The position numbers and the translations under genes are program-made. A stretch of 64,000 bases of DNA, taken from the NCBI RefSeq assembly GCF_030384665.1, contig NC_083677.1:1299501-1363500 (forward strand), in the 5' to 3' direction. The notes under the pieces were generated by a model. That model ran no database searches. It was given only the letters and a program-made list of their open reading frames with translations, and was not told the origin of the DNA. Positions 33,347 to 43,198 of this stretch are shown piece by piece (positions within the stretch are counted from its first letter, which is position 1; each line of letters begins with the position of its first letter). Source of the DNA: Lodderomyces elongisporus. Taxonomy: Eukaryota > Ascomycota > Pichiomycetes > Serinales > Debaryomycetaceae.

Positions 33347-34900
33347 TTACCAATAAAAGAGCGATAATATAGCAAAGATCGGCATTAGCATGTAAAATCG
33401 CAGCCGGTAGAAGGCGTTTATTAACACCAGTTTTAACCTCCTGATTAGTTTTTTATGTTTTTTTTGTTTTTCATTTTCATCATCGGATAAGCTATATCCA
33501 AGTTCTGCAATTAGCAGAGCCTTGGGTTTGTTCAGGAAGATTTCCGACCCCTTTTTGAAGATTGATTTTAGGCTCTTTACTGAGCGAGTATAGTAGCTAG
33601 TTGGCGGTAATGTTTTTGTTTCGAAGTTTGCTAGAAGCCACCCCCCCTCAACAACCTCAATGTGTTGATTAAAAGTTTCAAGCAACCATCTAGCATACTC
33701 TTCAGGTGTCTTTACTTTTGTTTTGCCAAACCTGAAGAACTTTTTACTTCCCCCCTCTTTGATGTACGACTTGTGGTAGTCGACAATCCAGACTTGGATT
33801 CTTGGTCGACGAGCCACTTTAGGCCCTACTCCGACAAGAAGCTTATAGCCAATCTTGTTTTGTTTTGTGAGATAGGCTATATCGCGTGCAAGCTTCGAAA
33901 GAATGTCCTTCCTCTCCTTGGCAAGCATCGGGAAACGGACATTACCTGTGGGGCTACTTTCATCAATGTAGTATGACTGTCGTTTTGACGAGGAGGAGAA
34001 ATAAGCCGCAAAACTAGTGTTCTTTGTGTTCTCTGTGTTCTCTGTGTTCTCTGTATGCTTTGTTTGTTTTGTGTGTTTTGTGTGTTTTGTGTTCTTTTTG
34101 GAGTTGGAGTTGGTCTGGTGATTGGAGGCAGTGGTGTCAGTAGTGTTTATAGCATTTGAGGAACTCTCTGTGAACATGTTCACACCTTTTAAATCATTTT
34201 GCAAACCGTAGACTATATTAGTTTCCTTGTCAAAAGCAGGGGTCATGGTGTAGTACCTTTCTTCTCCTTCAAACTCAAAACTAAAGAGATGAAGATAAGG
34301 AAGCAAAAAAGATGGTTTTTCATAATGGGTATTCATTTTGGCTGCTTTATCTCTGATGTCTTCGAAATGCTCTTTTGTAACGCTGTATATCAAATATTTT
34401 CCATCGGCAGATGAAAACAATGATTCACCAATCTTAATAACCGAGTCTTCATCGATACCAAACGATTGTAAAATCAAGGCGTCTGATAGTCCTAACATCC
34501 GTCTCACCCAGTGAAAAATCTTTGGACTGATAGATTTAAACTTCGCATTAGAGCCTTCCAGCAGCATAACAATATCGACTGAATCATATTTATTCCACAA
34601 TCTTCTCTCACTGTCAATTATGGAAATTTTAATACCTTCAGTGAGGAAAAATCTTTCGGCATTTTTGGCAATTGACAAATTATTGGTTAACGAGGATGGC
34701 GACTTTGATTCAACTTTTTCAGAGAGCTGTGAAGTTGGTGATGATTTGGCTTTCTTCACAAAGGCGGTCTTCAATTTCTCAAATGCCACTTTTGGAGATT
34801 TGAGAGCAGGTTTCTGTGATAATTTAAACCGAACCTTGGGCTCGGCGGGTTTGGAATCCTTTGCAAAGACGTTTTGAAAACATTTATTAAAAAAGGGCAT
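33347..34900 (-). CDS. PIPK-fold predicted pseudokinase, array copy 9
   Basis: Protein identical to copy 1. His282 codon CAT; promoter (GAA)16. Allele E on its 3' side, B on its 5' side. Confidence 0.8.
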   Translation of the reverse strand: MPFFNKCFQNVFAKDSKPAEPKVRFKLSQKPALKSPKVAFEKLKTAFVKKAKSSPTSQLSEKVESKSPSSLTNNLSIAKNAERFFLTEGIKISIIDSERRLWNKYDSVDIVMLLEGSNAKFKSISPKIFHWVRRMLGLSDALILQSFGIDEDSVIKIGESLFSSADGKYLIYSVTKEHFEDIRDKAAKMNTHYEKPSFLLPYLHLFSFEFEGEERYYTMTPAFDKETNIVYGLQNDLKGVNMFTESSSNAINTTDTTASNHQTNSNSKKNTKHTKHTKQTKHTENTENTENTKNTSFAAYFSSSSKRQSYYIDESSPTGNVRFPMLAKERKDILSKLARDIAYLTKQNKIGYKLLVGVGPKVARRPRIQVWIVDYHKSYIKEGGSKKFFRFGKTKVKTPEEYARWLLETFNQHIEVVEGGWLLANFETKTLPPTSYYTRSVKSLKSIFKKGSEIFLNKPKALLIAELGYSLSDDENEKQKKHKKLIRRLKLVLINAFYRLRFYMLMPIFAILSLFYW

Positions 34901-36236
34901 TGTTAATTATTAAATTGTAGTCTTACTCAATTATTGATTGTAAAATCTGGTTAATGTTGTCGAGTAAGGCTTGGTGGTGTGTTTAATTGTGGTAAAAGAA
35001 AGAAGAAGAAGAAGAAGAAGAAGAAGAAGAAGAAGAAGAAGAAGAAGAAAAGGGTAAAAGAATGTTTGAGGTCACAAGGGTTTTGTTTGTGGATATTTAT
35101 ACTTCACCAGGTAGCCCTCCAGTCACGCCTTGTAGTTGGAGACTAACAAGTAAATTGTGTTATGCCATATACATTGTGGTTGCAAAACCCGCGAGGAAGT
35201 GAGGGGAACAGAAGGGCGTGTGCAATTGTATACGCTACCAAATGCTTTATAACAAAAAACCAAATGGGTGCTGCCAAATGGGGTGTTGCCAATAGTGTGT
35301 TGCCAATAGTGTGTGGCTGTAGCAGAAAACGGACGACTAGAGTGAATGAATTGTATGTTTGGATGCATGTTGGCTCAACACAATCTACAACCTTATACAT
35401 CCTGCAATGCATTCTATCTCCACAAACAATTCTCGACGGATTGCCGTCAAGCTTGCAACGAGTCGAGAATTGTTTGTGTGTGTTGATTATTCCCCTGAGT
35501 TTGGTGCGAATTTACGGGAAAACTTTTTTCTGCTGAAGTTTGAGGATAACTGTGGGCTCAGCTGCCCACTGTAGTGTTTTTTTGTAAAGTACACACGCAC
35601 CCGCGCGCGTCCATCTTACGTGTATATTACGTGTATCTTAGGTTGACTCGTTCACAGCAGCTCACGTGCGCGTATACATACACATACTCCAACCCGAGAT
35701 ACTCTAGTTTACAATGACAGCGATTGCGCGAAATATACAGAACGTTCAATTTGAGAAATAATTTGTAGGCAGAGTGCGAGATAGAAGAATGGTTCAATTA
35801 CAAATAGCAGAGTGTATACAAAAACAGAAAGGTGTGTTAATATTAGAAAAAAAAGTGCATATATTAGTAGCAAAACTCACTGAGTCCCTCACCATGATGT
35901 GTTCCTGAAAACGAGTGAAAGCTGTATATGTTAAACGAGTGTAGATGCAGGTGCAATGGGAGATACCAAAAGTGTGTGCGTGCCAGTGACGGATAAGATA
36001 AGTAGTAGCAGGGCCCTTTGTGGTGTTTGAACACGGGCACACTTTTTGGTGAGCTCCCCTGCTTTGGGATCATGGCTGGGTTTGTGATATAGTTGGCCAT
36101 GGAGCAGCAGCAGCAATATTAGGAACAGCAATAGCAGGAACAGCATCAGCAACACCACCAGAAATAACACCGGTAAAATTTTTGACAAATTTGAAGCGCT
36201 TGTTTTGAGTTTAGTCGACGCTGGATAGCACACACT

Positions 36237-36725
36237 ATGCCAAATATGATAAATATAAGTAGTGGTGGTAGTGGTGGTGGTCATAGTGGTGGTGGTAGTG
36301 GTGGTGGTCATAGTGGTGGTGGTAGTAGTAGTGGTGGTAGTAGTATTGGTGGTGATGGTAGTAGTGGTGGTGGTGATGGTAATAGTGGTGGTGGTGATGG
36401 TAGTAGTGGTGGTGGTAGTAGTGGTAGTAGTGGTGATGGTAGTAGTGGTGGTGGTGGTGATGGTAGTAGTGGTGGTGGTAGTAGTGGTAGTAGTGGTGAT
36501 GGTAGTAGTGGTAGTAGTGGTGATGGTAGTAGTGGTGGTGGTGGTGGTGGTGGTGGTGATGGTAATAGTGGTGGTGGTGATGGTAATAGTGGTGGTGGTG
36601 ATGGTAGTAGTGGTGGTGGTAGTAGTGGTGGTGGTAGTGGTAGTAGTGGTGGTGGTGGTAGTAAAGCTATTCCACCACGAGCAAACAATGATTATTATGT
36701 AGCAAAATTAAACCCCGAGAACTGA
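36237..36725 (+). CDS. Gly/Ser-rich tract ORF, 162 codons (allele B), unit 10
   Basis: Same translation as at 6191-6679. Confidence 0.35.
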   Translation: MPNMINISSGGSGGGHSGGGSGGGHSGGGSSSGGSSIGGDGSSGGGDGNSGGGDGSSGGGSSGSSGDGSSGGGGDGSSGGGSSGSSGDGSSGSSGDGSSGGGGGGGGDGNSGGGDGNSGGGDGSSGGGSSGGGSGSSGGGGSKAIPPRANNDYYVAKLNPEN

Positions 36726-37107
36726 TTCCACAAGCTTTTCTTCTGCACCATCTGAAACAACTTGCACGGTGACTTATACAACTCAACCTGTGATTCTATG
36801 ATCCCGCTGTGCCTTGTTGATACTCCTAGTGCATATGCATCCTCCACATTTTTCGTCCCCCGTGCAAGATCATACGACAAAGGCGCCATTTTGCCGCAGG
36901 ATCTGCCAAGTTCAGAATAAATGTGTGAGTCAGCAGCTACACTAGTGCAATGTTGTGGTAGGCTATGGGAAACGGTAGCAGAGGTCGGTGGGCTCCCCCT
37001 GCTTTGGGATCATGGCTGGGTTTGTGATATAGTCATCCGTGAAGCAGCAACAGAGGTAACATCAGAAATAGCATCAGGAACAGCATCGGTGGTATTTATA
37101 GTAGCAG

Positions 37108-38661
37108 TTACCAATAAAAGAGCGATAATATAGCAAAGATCGGCATTAGCATGTAAAATCGCAGCCGGTAGAAGGCGTTTATTAACACCAGTTTTAACCT
37201 CCTGATTAGTTTTTTATGTTTTTTTTGTTTTTCATTTTCATCATCGGATAAGCTATATCCAAGTTCTGCAATTAGCAGAGCCTTGGGTTTGTTCAGGAAG
37301 ATTTCCGACCCCTTTTTGAAGATTGATTTTAGGCTCTTTACTGAGCGAGTATAGTAGCTAGTTGGCGGTAATGTTTTTGTTTCGAAGTTTGCTAGAAGCC
37401 ACCCCCCCTCAACAACCTCAATGTGTTGATTAAAAGTTTCAAGCAACCATCTAGCATACTCTTCAGGTGTCTTTACTTTTGTTTTGCCAAACCTGAAGAA
37501 CTTTTTACTTCCCCCCTCTTTGATGTACGACTTGTGGTAGTCGACAATCCAGACTTGGATTCTTGGTCGACGAGCCACTTTAGGCCCTACTCCGACAAGA
37601 AGCTTATAGCCAATCTTGTTTTGTTTTGTGAGATAGGCTATATCGCGTGCAAGCTTCGAAAGAATGTCCTTCCTCTCCTTGGCAAGCATCGGGAAACGGA
37701 CATTACCTGTGGGGCTACTTTCATCAATGTAGTATGACTGTCGTTTTGACGAGGAGGAGAAATAAGCCGCAAAACTAGTGTTCTTTGTGTTCTCTGTGTT
37801 CTCTGTGTTCTCTGTATGCTTTGTTTGTTTTGTGTGTTTTGTGTGTTTTGTGTTCTTTTTGGAGTTGGAGTTGGTCTGGTGATTGGAGGCAGTGGTGTCA
37901 GTAGTGTTTATAGCATTTGAGGAACTCTCTGTGAACATGTTCACACCTTTTAAATCATTTTGCAAACCGTAGACTATATTAGTTTCCTTGTCAAAAGCAG
38001 GGGTCATGGTGTAGTACCTTTCTTCTCCTTCAAACTCAAAACTAAAGAGATGAAGATAAGGAAGCAAAAAAGATGGTTTTTCATAATGGGTATTCATTTT
38101 GGCTGCTTTATCTCTGATGTCTTCGAAATGCTCTTTTGTAACGCTGTATATCAAATATTTTCCATCGGCAGATGAAAACAATGATTCACCAATCTTAATA
38201 ACCGAGTCTTCATCGATACCAAACGATTGTAAAATCAAGGCGTCTGATAGTCCTAACATCCGTCTCACCCAGTGAAAAATCTTTGGACTGATAGATTTAA
38301 ACTTCGCATTAGAGCCTTCCAGCAGCATAACAATATCGACTGAATCATATTTATTCCACAATCTTCTCTCACTGTCAATTATGGAAATTTTAATACCTTC
38401 AGTGAGGAAAAATCTTTCGGCATTTTTGGCAATTGACAAATTATTGGTTAACGAGGATGGCGACTTTGATTCAACTTTTTCAGAGAGCTGTGAAGTTGGT
38501 GATGATTTGGCTTTCTTCACAAAGGCGGTCTTCAATTTCTCAAATGCCACTTTTGGAGATTTGAGAGCAGGTTTCTGTGATAATTTAAACCGAACCTTGG
38601 GCTCGGCGGGTTTGGAATCCTTTGCAAAGACGTTTTGAAAACATTTATTAAAAAAGGGCAT
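37108..38661 (-). CDS. PIPK-fold predicted pseudokinase, array copy 10
   Basis: Protein identical to copy 1. His282 codon CAT but promoter (GAA)11, the same combination as copy 4. Allele B on both sides. Confidence 0.8.
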   Translation of the reverse strand: MPFFNKCFQNVFAKDSKPAEPKVRFKLSQKPALKSPKVAFEKLKTAFVKKAKSSPTSQLSEKVESKSPSSLTNNLSIAKNAERFFLTEGIKISIIDSERRLWNKYDSVDIVMLLEGSNAKFKSISPKIFHWVRRMLGLSDALILQSFGIDEDSVIKIGESLFSSADGKYLIYSVTKEHFEDIRDKAAKMNTHYEKPSFLLPYLHLFSFEFEGEERYYTMTPAFDKETNIVYGLQNDLKGVNMFTESSSNAINTTDTTASNHQTNSNSKKNTKHTKHTKQTKHTENTENTENTKNTSFAAYFSSSSKRQSYYIDESSPTGNVRFPMLAKERKDILSKLARDIAYLTKQNKIGYKLLVGVGPKVARRPRIQVWIVDYHKSYIKEGGSKKFFRFGKTKVKTPEEYARWLLETFNQHIEVVEGGWLLANFETKTLPPTSYYTRSVKSLKSIFKKGSEIFLNKPKALLIAELGYSLSDDENEKQKKHKKLIRRLKLVLINAFYRLRFYMLMPIFAILSLFYW

Positions 38662-39982
38662 TGTTAATTATTAAATTGTAGTCTTACTCAATTATTGATT
38701 GTAAAATCTGGTTAATGTTGTCGAGTAAGGCTTGGTGGTGTGTTTAATTGTGGTAAAAGAAAGAAGAAGAAGAAGAAGAAGAAGAAGAAGAAGAAAAGGG
38801 TAAAAGAATGTTTGAGGTCACAAGGGTTTTGTTTGTGGATATTTATACTTCACCAGGTAGCCCTCCAGTCACGCCTTGTAGTTGGAGACTAACAAGTAAA
38901 TTGTGTTATGCCATATACATTGTGGTTGCAAAACCCGCGAGGAAGTGAGGGGAACAGAAGGGCGTGTGCAATTGTATACGCTACCAAATGCTTTATAACA
39001 AAAAACCAAATGGGTGCTGCCAAATGGGGTGTTGCCAATAGTGTGTTGCCAATAGTGTGTGGCTGTAGCAGAAAACGGACGACTAGAGTGAATGAATTGT
39101 ATGTTTGGATGCATGTTGGCTCAACACAATCTACAACCTTATACATCCTGCAATGCATTCTATCTCCACAAACAATTCTCGACGGATTGCCGTCAAGCTT
39201 GCAACGAGTCGAGAATTGTTTGTGTGTGTTGATTATTCCCCTGAGTTTGGTGCGAATTTACGGGAAAACTTTTTTCTGCTGAAGTTTGAGGATAACTGTG
39301 GGCTCAGCTGCCCACTGTAGTGTTTTTTTGTAAAGTACACACGCACCCGCGCGCGTCCATCTTACGTGTATATTACGTGTATCTTAGGTTGACTCGTTCA
39401 CAGCAGCTCACGTGCGCGTATACATACACATACTCCAACCCGAGATACTCTAGTTTACAATGACAGCGATTGCGCGAAATATACAGAACGTTCAATTTGA
39501 GAAATAATTTGTAGGCAGAGTGCGAGATAGAAGAATGGTTCAATTACAAATAGCAGAGTGTATACAAAAACAGAAAGGTGTGTTAATATTAGAAAAAAAA
39601 GTGCATATATTAGTAGCAAAACTCACTGAGTCCCTCACCATGATGTGTTCCTGAAAACGAGTGAAAGCTGTATATGTTAAACGAGTGTAGATGCAGGTGC
39701 AATGGGAGATACCAAAAGTGTGTGCGTGCCAGTGACGGATAAGATAAGTAGTAGCAGGGCCCTTTGTGGTGTTTGAACACGGGCACACTTTTTGGTGAGC
39801 TCCCCTGCTTTGGGATCATGGCTGGGTTTGTGATATAGTTGGCCATGGAGCAGCAGCAGCAATATTAGGAACAGCAATAGCAGGAACAGCATCAGCAACA
39901 CCACCAGAAATAACACCGGTAAAATTTTTGACAAATTTGAAGCGCTTGTTTTGAGTTTAGTCGACGCTGGATAGCACACACT

Positions 39983-40471
39983 ATGCCAAATATGATAAAT
40001 ATAAGTAGTGGTGGTAGTGGTGGTGGTCATAGTGGTGGTGGTAGTGGTGGTGGTCATAGTGGTGGTGGTAGTAGTAGTGGTGGTAGTAGTATTGGTGGTG
40101 ATGGTAGTAGTGGTGGTGGTGATGGTAATAGTGGTGGTGGTGATGGTAGTAGTGGTGGTGGTAGTAGTGGTAGTAGTGGTGATGGTAGTAGTGGTGGTGG
40201 TGGTGATGGTAGTAGTGGTGGTGGTAGTAGTGGTAGTAGTGGTGATGGTAGTAGTGGTAGTAGTGGTGATGGTAGTAGTGGTGGTGGTGGTGGTGGTGGT
40301 GGTGATGGTAATAGTGGTGGTGGTGATGGTAATAGTGGTGGTGGTGATGGTAGTAGTGGTGGTGGTAGTAGTGGTGGTGGTAGTGGTAGTAGTGGTGGTG
40401 GTGGTAGTAAAGCTATTCCACCACGAGCAAACAATGATTATTATGTAGCAAAATTAAACCCCGAGAACTGA
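39983..40471 (+). CDS. Gly/Ser-rich tract ORF, 162 codons (allele B), unit 11
   Basis: Same translation as at 6191-6679. This is the last tract before the right edge of the array. Confidence 0.35.
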   Translation: MPNMINISSGGSGGGHSGGGSGGGHSGGGSSSGGSSIGGDGSSGGGDGNSGGGDGSSGGGSSGSSGDGSSGGGGDGSSGGGSSGSSGDGSSGSSGDGSSGGGGGGGGDGNSGGGDGNSGGGDGSSGGGSSGGGSGSSGGGGSKAIPPRANNDYYVAKLNPEN

Positions 40472-40853
40472 TTCCACAAGCTTTTCTTCTGCACCATCTG
40501 AAACAACTTGCACGGTGACTTATACAACTCAACCTGTGATTCTATGATCCCGCTGTGCCTTGTTGATACTCCTAGTGCATATGCATCCTCCACATTTTTC
40601 GTCCCCCGTGCAAGATCATACGACAAAGGCGCCATTTTGCCGCAGGATCTGCCAAGTTCAGAATAAATGTGTGAGTCAGCAGCTACACTAGTGCAATGTT
40701 GTGGTAGGCTATGGGAAACGGTAGCAGAGGTCGGTGGGCTCCCCCTGCTTTGGGATCATGGCTGGGTTTGTGATATAGTCATCCGTGAAGCAGCAACAGA
40801 GGTAACATCAGAAATAGCATCAGGAACAGCATCGGTGGTATTTATAGTAGCAG

Positions 40854-42407
40854 TTACCAATAAAAGAGCGATAATATAGCAAAGATCGGCATTAGCATGT
40901 AAAATCGCAGCCGGTAGAAGGCGTTTATTAACACCAGTTTTAACCTCCTGATTAGTTTTTTATGTTTTTTTTGTTTTTCATTTTCATCATCGGATAAGCT
41001 ATATCCAAGTTCTGCAATTAGCAGAGCCTTGGGTTTGTTCAGGAAGATTTCCGACCCCTTTTTGAAGATTGATTTTAGGCTCTTTACTGAGCGAGTATAG
41101 TAGCTAGTTGGCGGTAATGTTTTTGTTTCGAAGTTTGCTAGAAGCCACCCCCCCTCAACAACCTCAATGTGTTGATTAAAAGTTTCAAGCAACCATCTAG
41201 CATACTCTTCAGGTGTCTTTACTTTTGTTTTGCCAAACCTGAAGAACTTTTTACTTCCCCCCTCTTTGATGTACGACTTGTGGTAGTCGACAATCCAGAC
41301 TTGGATTCTTGGTCGACGAGCCACTTTAGGCCCTACTCCGACAAGAAGCTTATAGCCAATCTTGTTTTGTTTTGTGAGATAGGCTATATCGCGTGCAAGC
41401 TTCGAAAGAATGTCCTTCCTCTCCTTGGCAAGCATCGGGAAACGGACATTACTTGTGGGGCTACTTTCATCAATGTAGTATGACTGTCGTTTTGACGAGG
41501 AGGAGAAATAAGCCGCAAAACTAGTGTTCTTTGTGTTCTCTGTGTTCTCTGTGTTCTCTGTGTGCTTTGTTTGTTTTGTGTGTTTTGTGTGTTTTGTGTT
41601 CTTTTTGGAGTTGGAGTTGGTCTGGTGATTGGAGGCAGTGGTGTCAGTAGTGTTTATAGCATTTGAGGAACTCTCTGTGAACATGTTCACACCTTTTAAA
41701 TCATTTTGCAAACCGTAGACTATATTAGTTTCCTTGTCAAAAGCAGGGGTCATGGTGTAGTACCTTTCTTCTCCTTCAAACTCAAAACTAAAGAGATGAA
41801 GATAAGGAAGCAAAAAAGATGGTTTTTCATAATGGGTATTCATTTTGGCTGCTTTATCTCTGATGTCTTCGAAATGCTCTTTTGTAACGCTGTATATCAA
41901 ATATTTTCCATCGGCAGATGAAAACAATGATTCACCAATCTTAATAACCGAGTCTTCATCGATACCAAACGATTGTAAAATCAAGGCGTCTGATAGTCCT
42001 AACATCCGTCTCACCCAGTGAAAAATCTTTGGACTGATAGATTTAAACTTCGCATTAGAGCCTTCCAGCAGCATAACAATATCGACTGAATCATATTTAT
42101 TCCACAATCTTCTCTCACTGTCAATTATGGAAATTTTAATACCTTCAGTGAGGAAAAATCTTTCGGCATTTTTGGCAATTGACAAATTATTGGTTAACGA
42201 GGATGGCGACTTTGATTCAACTTTTTCAGAGAGCTGTGAAGTTGGTGATGATTTGGCTTTCTTCACAAAGGCGGTCTTCAATTTCTCAAATGCCACTTTT
42301 GGAGATTTGAGAGCAGGTTTCTGTGATAATTTAAACCGAACCTTGGGCTCGGCGGGTTTGGAATCCTTTGCAAAGACGTTTTGAAAACATTTATTAAAAA
42401 AGGGCAT
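40854..42407 (-). CDS. PIPK-fold predicted pseudokinase, array copy 11 (edge copy, G319S)
   Basis: Full-length and intact, with one amino-acid change from all other copies: codon 319 is AGT (Ser) instead of GGT (Gly), from a C-to-T change at 41453 on the plus strand. Residue 319 lies in the loop between the Thr/Asn repeat and the C-lobe. His282 codon CAC. Its promoter is the diverged edge spacer with only (GAA)7 (42509-42529), but it keeps the TATAAATA box. It is the copy least exposed to exchange with neighbours. Confidence 0.8.
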   Translation of the reverse strand: MPFFNKCFQNVFAKDSKPAEPKVRFKLSQKPALKSPKVAFEKLKTAFVKKAKSSPTSQLSEKVESKSPSSLTNNLSIAKNAERFFLTEGIKISIIDSERRLWNKYDSVDIVMLLEGSNAKFKSISPKIFHWVRRMLGLSDALILQSFGIDEDSVIKIGESLFSSADGKYLIYSVTKEHFEDIRDKAAKMNTHYEKPSFLLPYLHLFSFEFEGEERYYTMTPAFDKETNIVYGLQNDLKGVNMFTESSSNAINTTDTTASNHQTNSNSKKNTKHTKHTKQTKHTENTENTENTKNTSFAAYFSSSSKRQSYYIDESSPTSNVRFPMLAKERKDILSKLARDIAYLTKQNKIGYKLLVGVGPKVARRPRIQVWIVDYHKSYIKEGGSKKFFRFGKTKVKTPEEYARWLLETFNQHIEVVEGGWLLANFETKTLPPTSYYTRSVKSLKSIFKKGSEIFLNKPKALLIAELGYSLSDDENEKQKKHKKLIRRLKLVLINAFYRLRFYMLMPIFAILSLFYW

Positions 42408-42955
42408 TGTTAATTATTAAATTGTAGTCTTACTAAATTATTGATTGTAAAATCTGGTTAATGTTGTCGAGTAAGGCTTGGTTGTGTGTTTAATTGTGGT
42501 AAAAGAAAGAAGAAGAAGAAGAAGAAGAAAAGGGTAAAAGAAGGTTTGAGGTCACAAGGGTTTTGTTTGTGGATATTTATACTTCACCAGGTAGCCCTCA
42601 AGTCACGCCTTGTAGTTGGAGACTAACAAGTAAATTGTGTTATGCCATATACATTGTGGTTGCAAAACCCGCGAGGAAGTGAGGGGAACAGAACGGCGAG
42701 GAAATCCCTTCTGGTAGCTTAGCAGTGCGTGTGCAATTGTATGCGCTACCAAATGCTTCATAACAAAAAACCAAATGGGTGCTGCCAAATGGGTGTGGCT
42801 GTAACAGATAGCGGACGACCAGAGTGGATGAATTGTATGTATGGATGCATGTTGGCTCAACACAATCTACAACCTTATACATCCTGCAATGCATTCTACC
42901 TCCGCAAACATTTTTCTACTGAAGTTCGAGGAAAATTGTGAGCTCAGCTACCCCC
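42408..42955. repeat. Diverged terminal part-unit at the right edge of the array
   Basis: This is the start of the unit spacer, but diverged. The first difference from the array consensus is at 42435, then 42483, the GAA run cut to 7 copies, 42543 and 42600. After about 42690 it carries an extra stretch of about 31 bp, lacks the GTGTTGCCAATAGT duplication, lacks roughly 95 bp including the inverted repeat, and has many substitutions. Recognisable similarity stops at a GAGCTCAGCT word near 42945. Divergence rises away from the array. Confidence 0.9.
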
Positions 42956-43198
42956 TCCCCCTTTCCCAACTCCATACATTCATCAAATAACATGCTAAAT
43001 ACTTTTGATAAACAAAAAAAACCTACGAAAAATAGAATCAATTTTTTATCTCATCGTCGAATTTGCTTAATATGATTGTACTCTGTTTCTTTGTCTTCTT
43101 CTTCCTCCGGCTTCTTACTTTTACAAAATCATTTATGCCCATTTTGTTGATTAACCTCAACACTCAGTACACAACCTAAATTTTGAAAAAGGAATTTA
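42956..43198. other. Unique DNA between the array edge and the SP-RING gene
   Basis: AT-rich, beginning with a pyrimidine-rich CCCCCTCCCCCTTTCCC stretch at the junction. It forms the 3' flank of the minus-strand SP-RING gene. No transposon end, target-site duplication or tRNA was seen at the array junction. Confidence 0.5.

Larger units (their letters stand above)
1..42955. repeat. Tandem array of a ~3.76-kb unit (11 complete units, left end outside the window)
   Basis: Direct head-to-tail repetition is visible throughout. Measured from successive start codons of the minus-strand gene (1111, 4869, 8615, 12376, 16137, 19847, 23602, 27363, 31124, 34900, 38661, 42407) the periods are 3758, 3746, 3761, 3761, 3710, 3755, 3761, 3761, 3776, 3761 and 3746 bp. 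All differences are multiples of 3 and come from two tracts only: a GAA run about 100 bp upstream of each minus-strand gene and a GGT/AGT triplet tract. Elsewhere the units look almost identical, which implies recent amplification or continuing homogenisation. The window opens in the middle of a gene copy, so the array continues to the left and total copy number is unknown. It is not rDNA: no rRNA-like sequence is seen and each unit has a long open gene. Its right edge is a diverged partial unit ending near 42955. Confidence 0.97.

Noticed and set aside
1..42955. rDNA array
   Set aside because: The unit is too short for fungal rDNA, no rRNA-like sequence is seen, and each unit contains a long protein-coding frame.
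1..42955. Tandem retrotransposon or DNA transposon
   Set aside because: No reverse transcriptase, integrase, transposase, long terminal repeats or target-site duplications are visible; the 46-bp internal repeats are too short and lie inside the unit.
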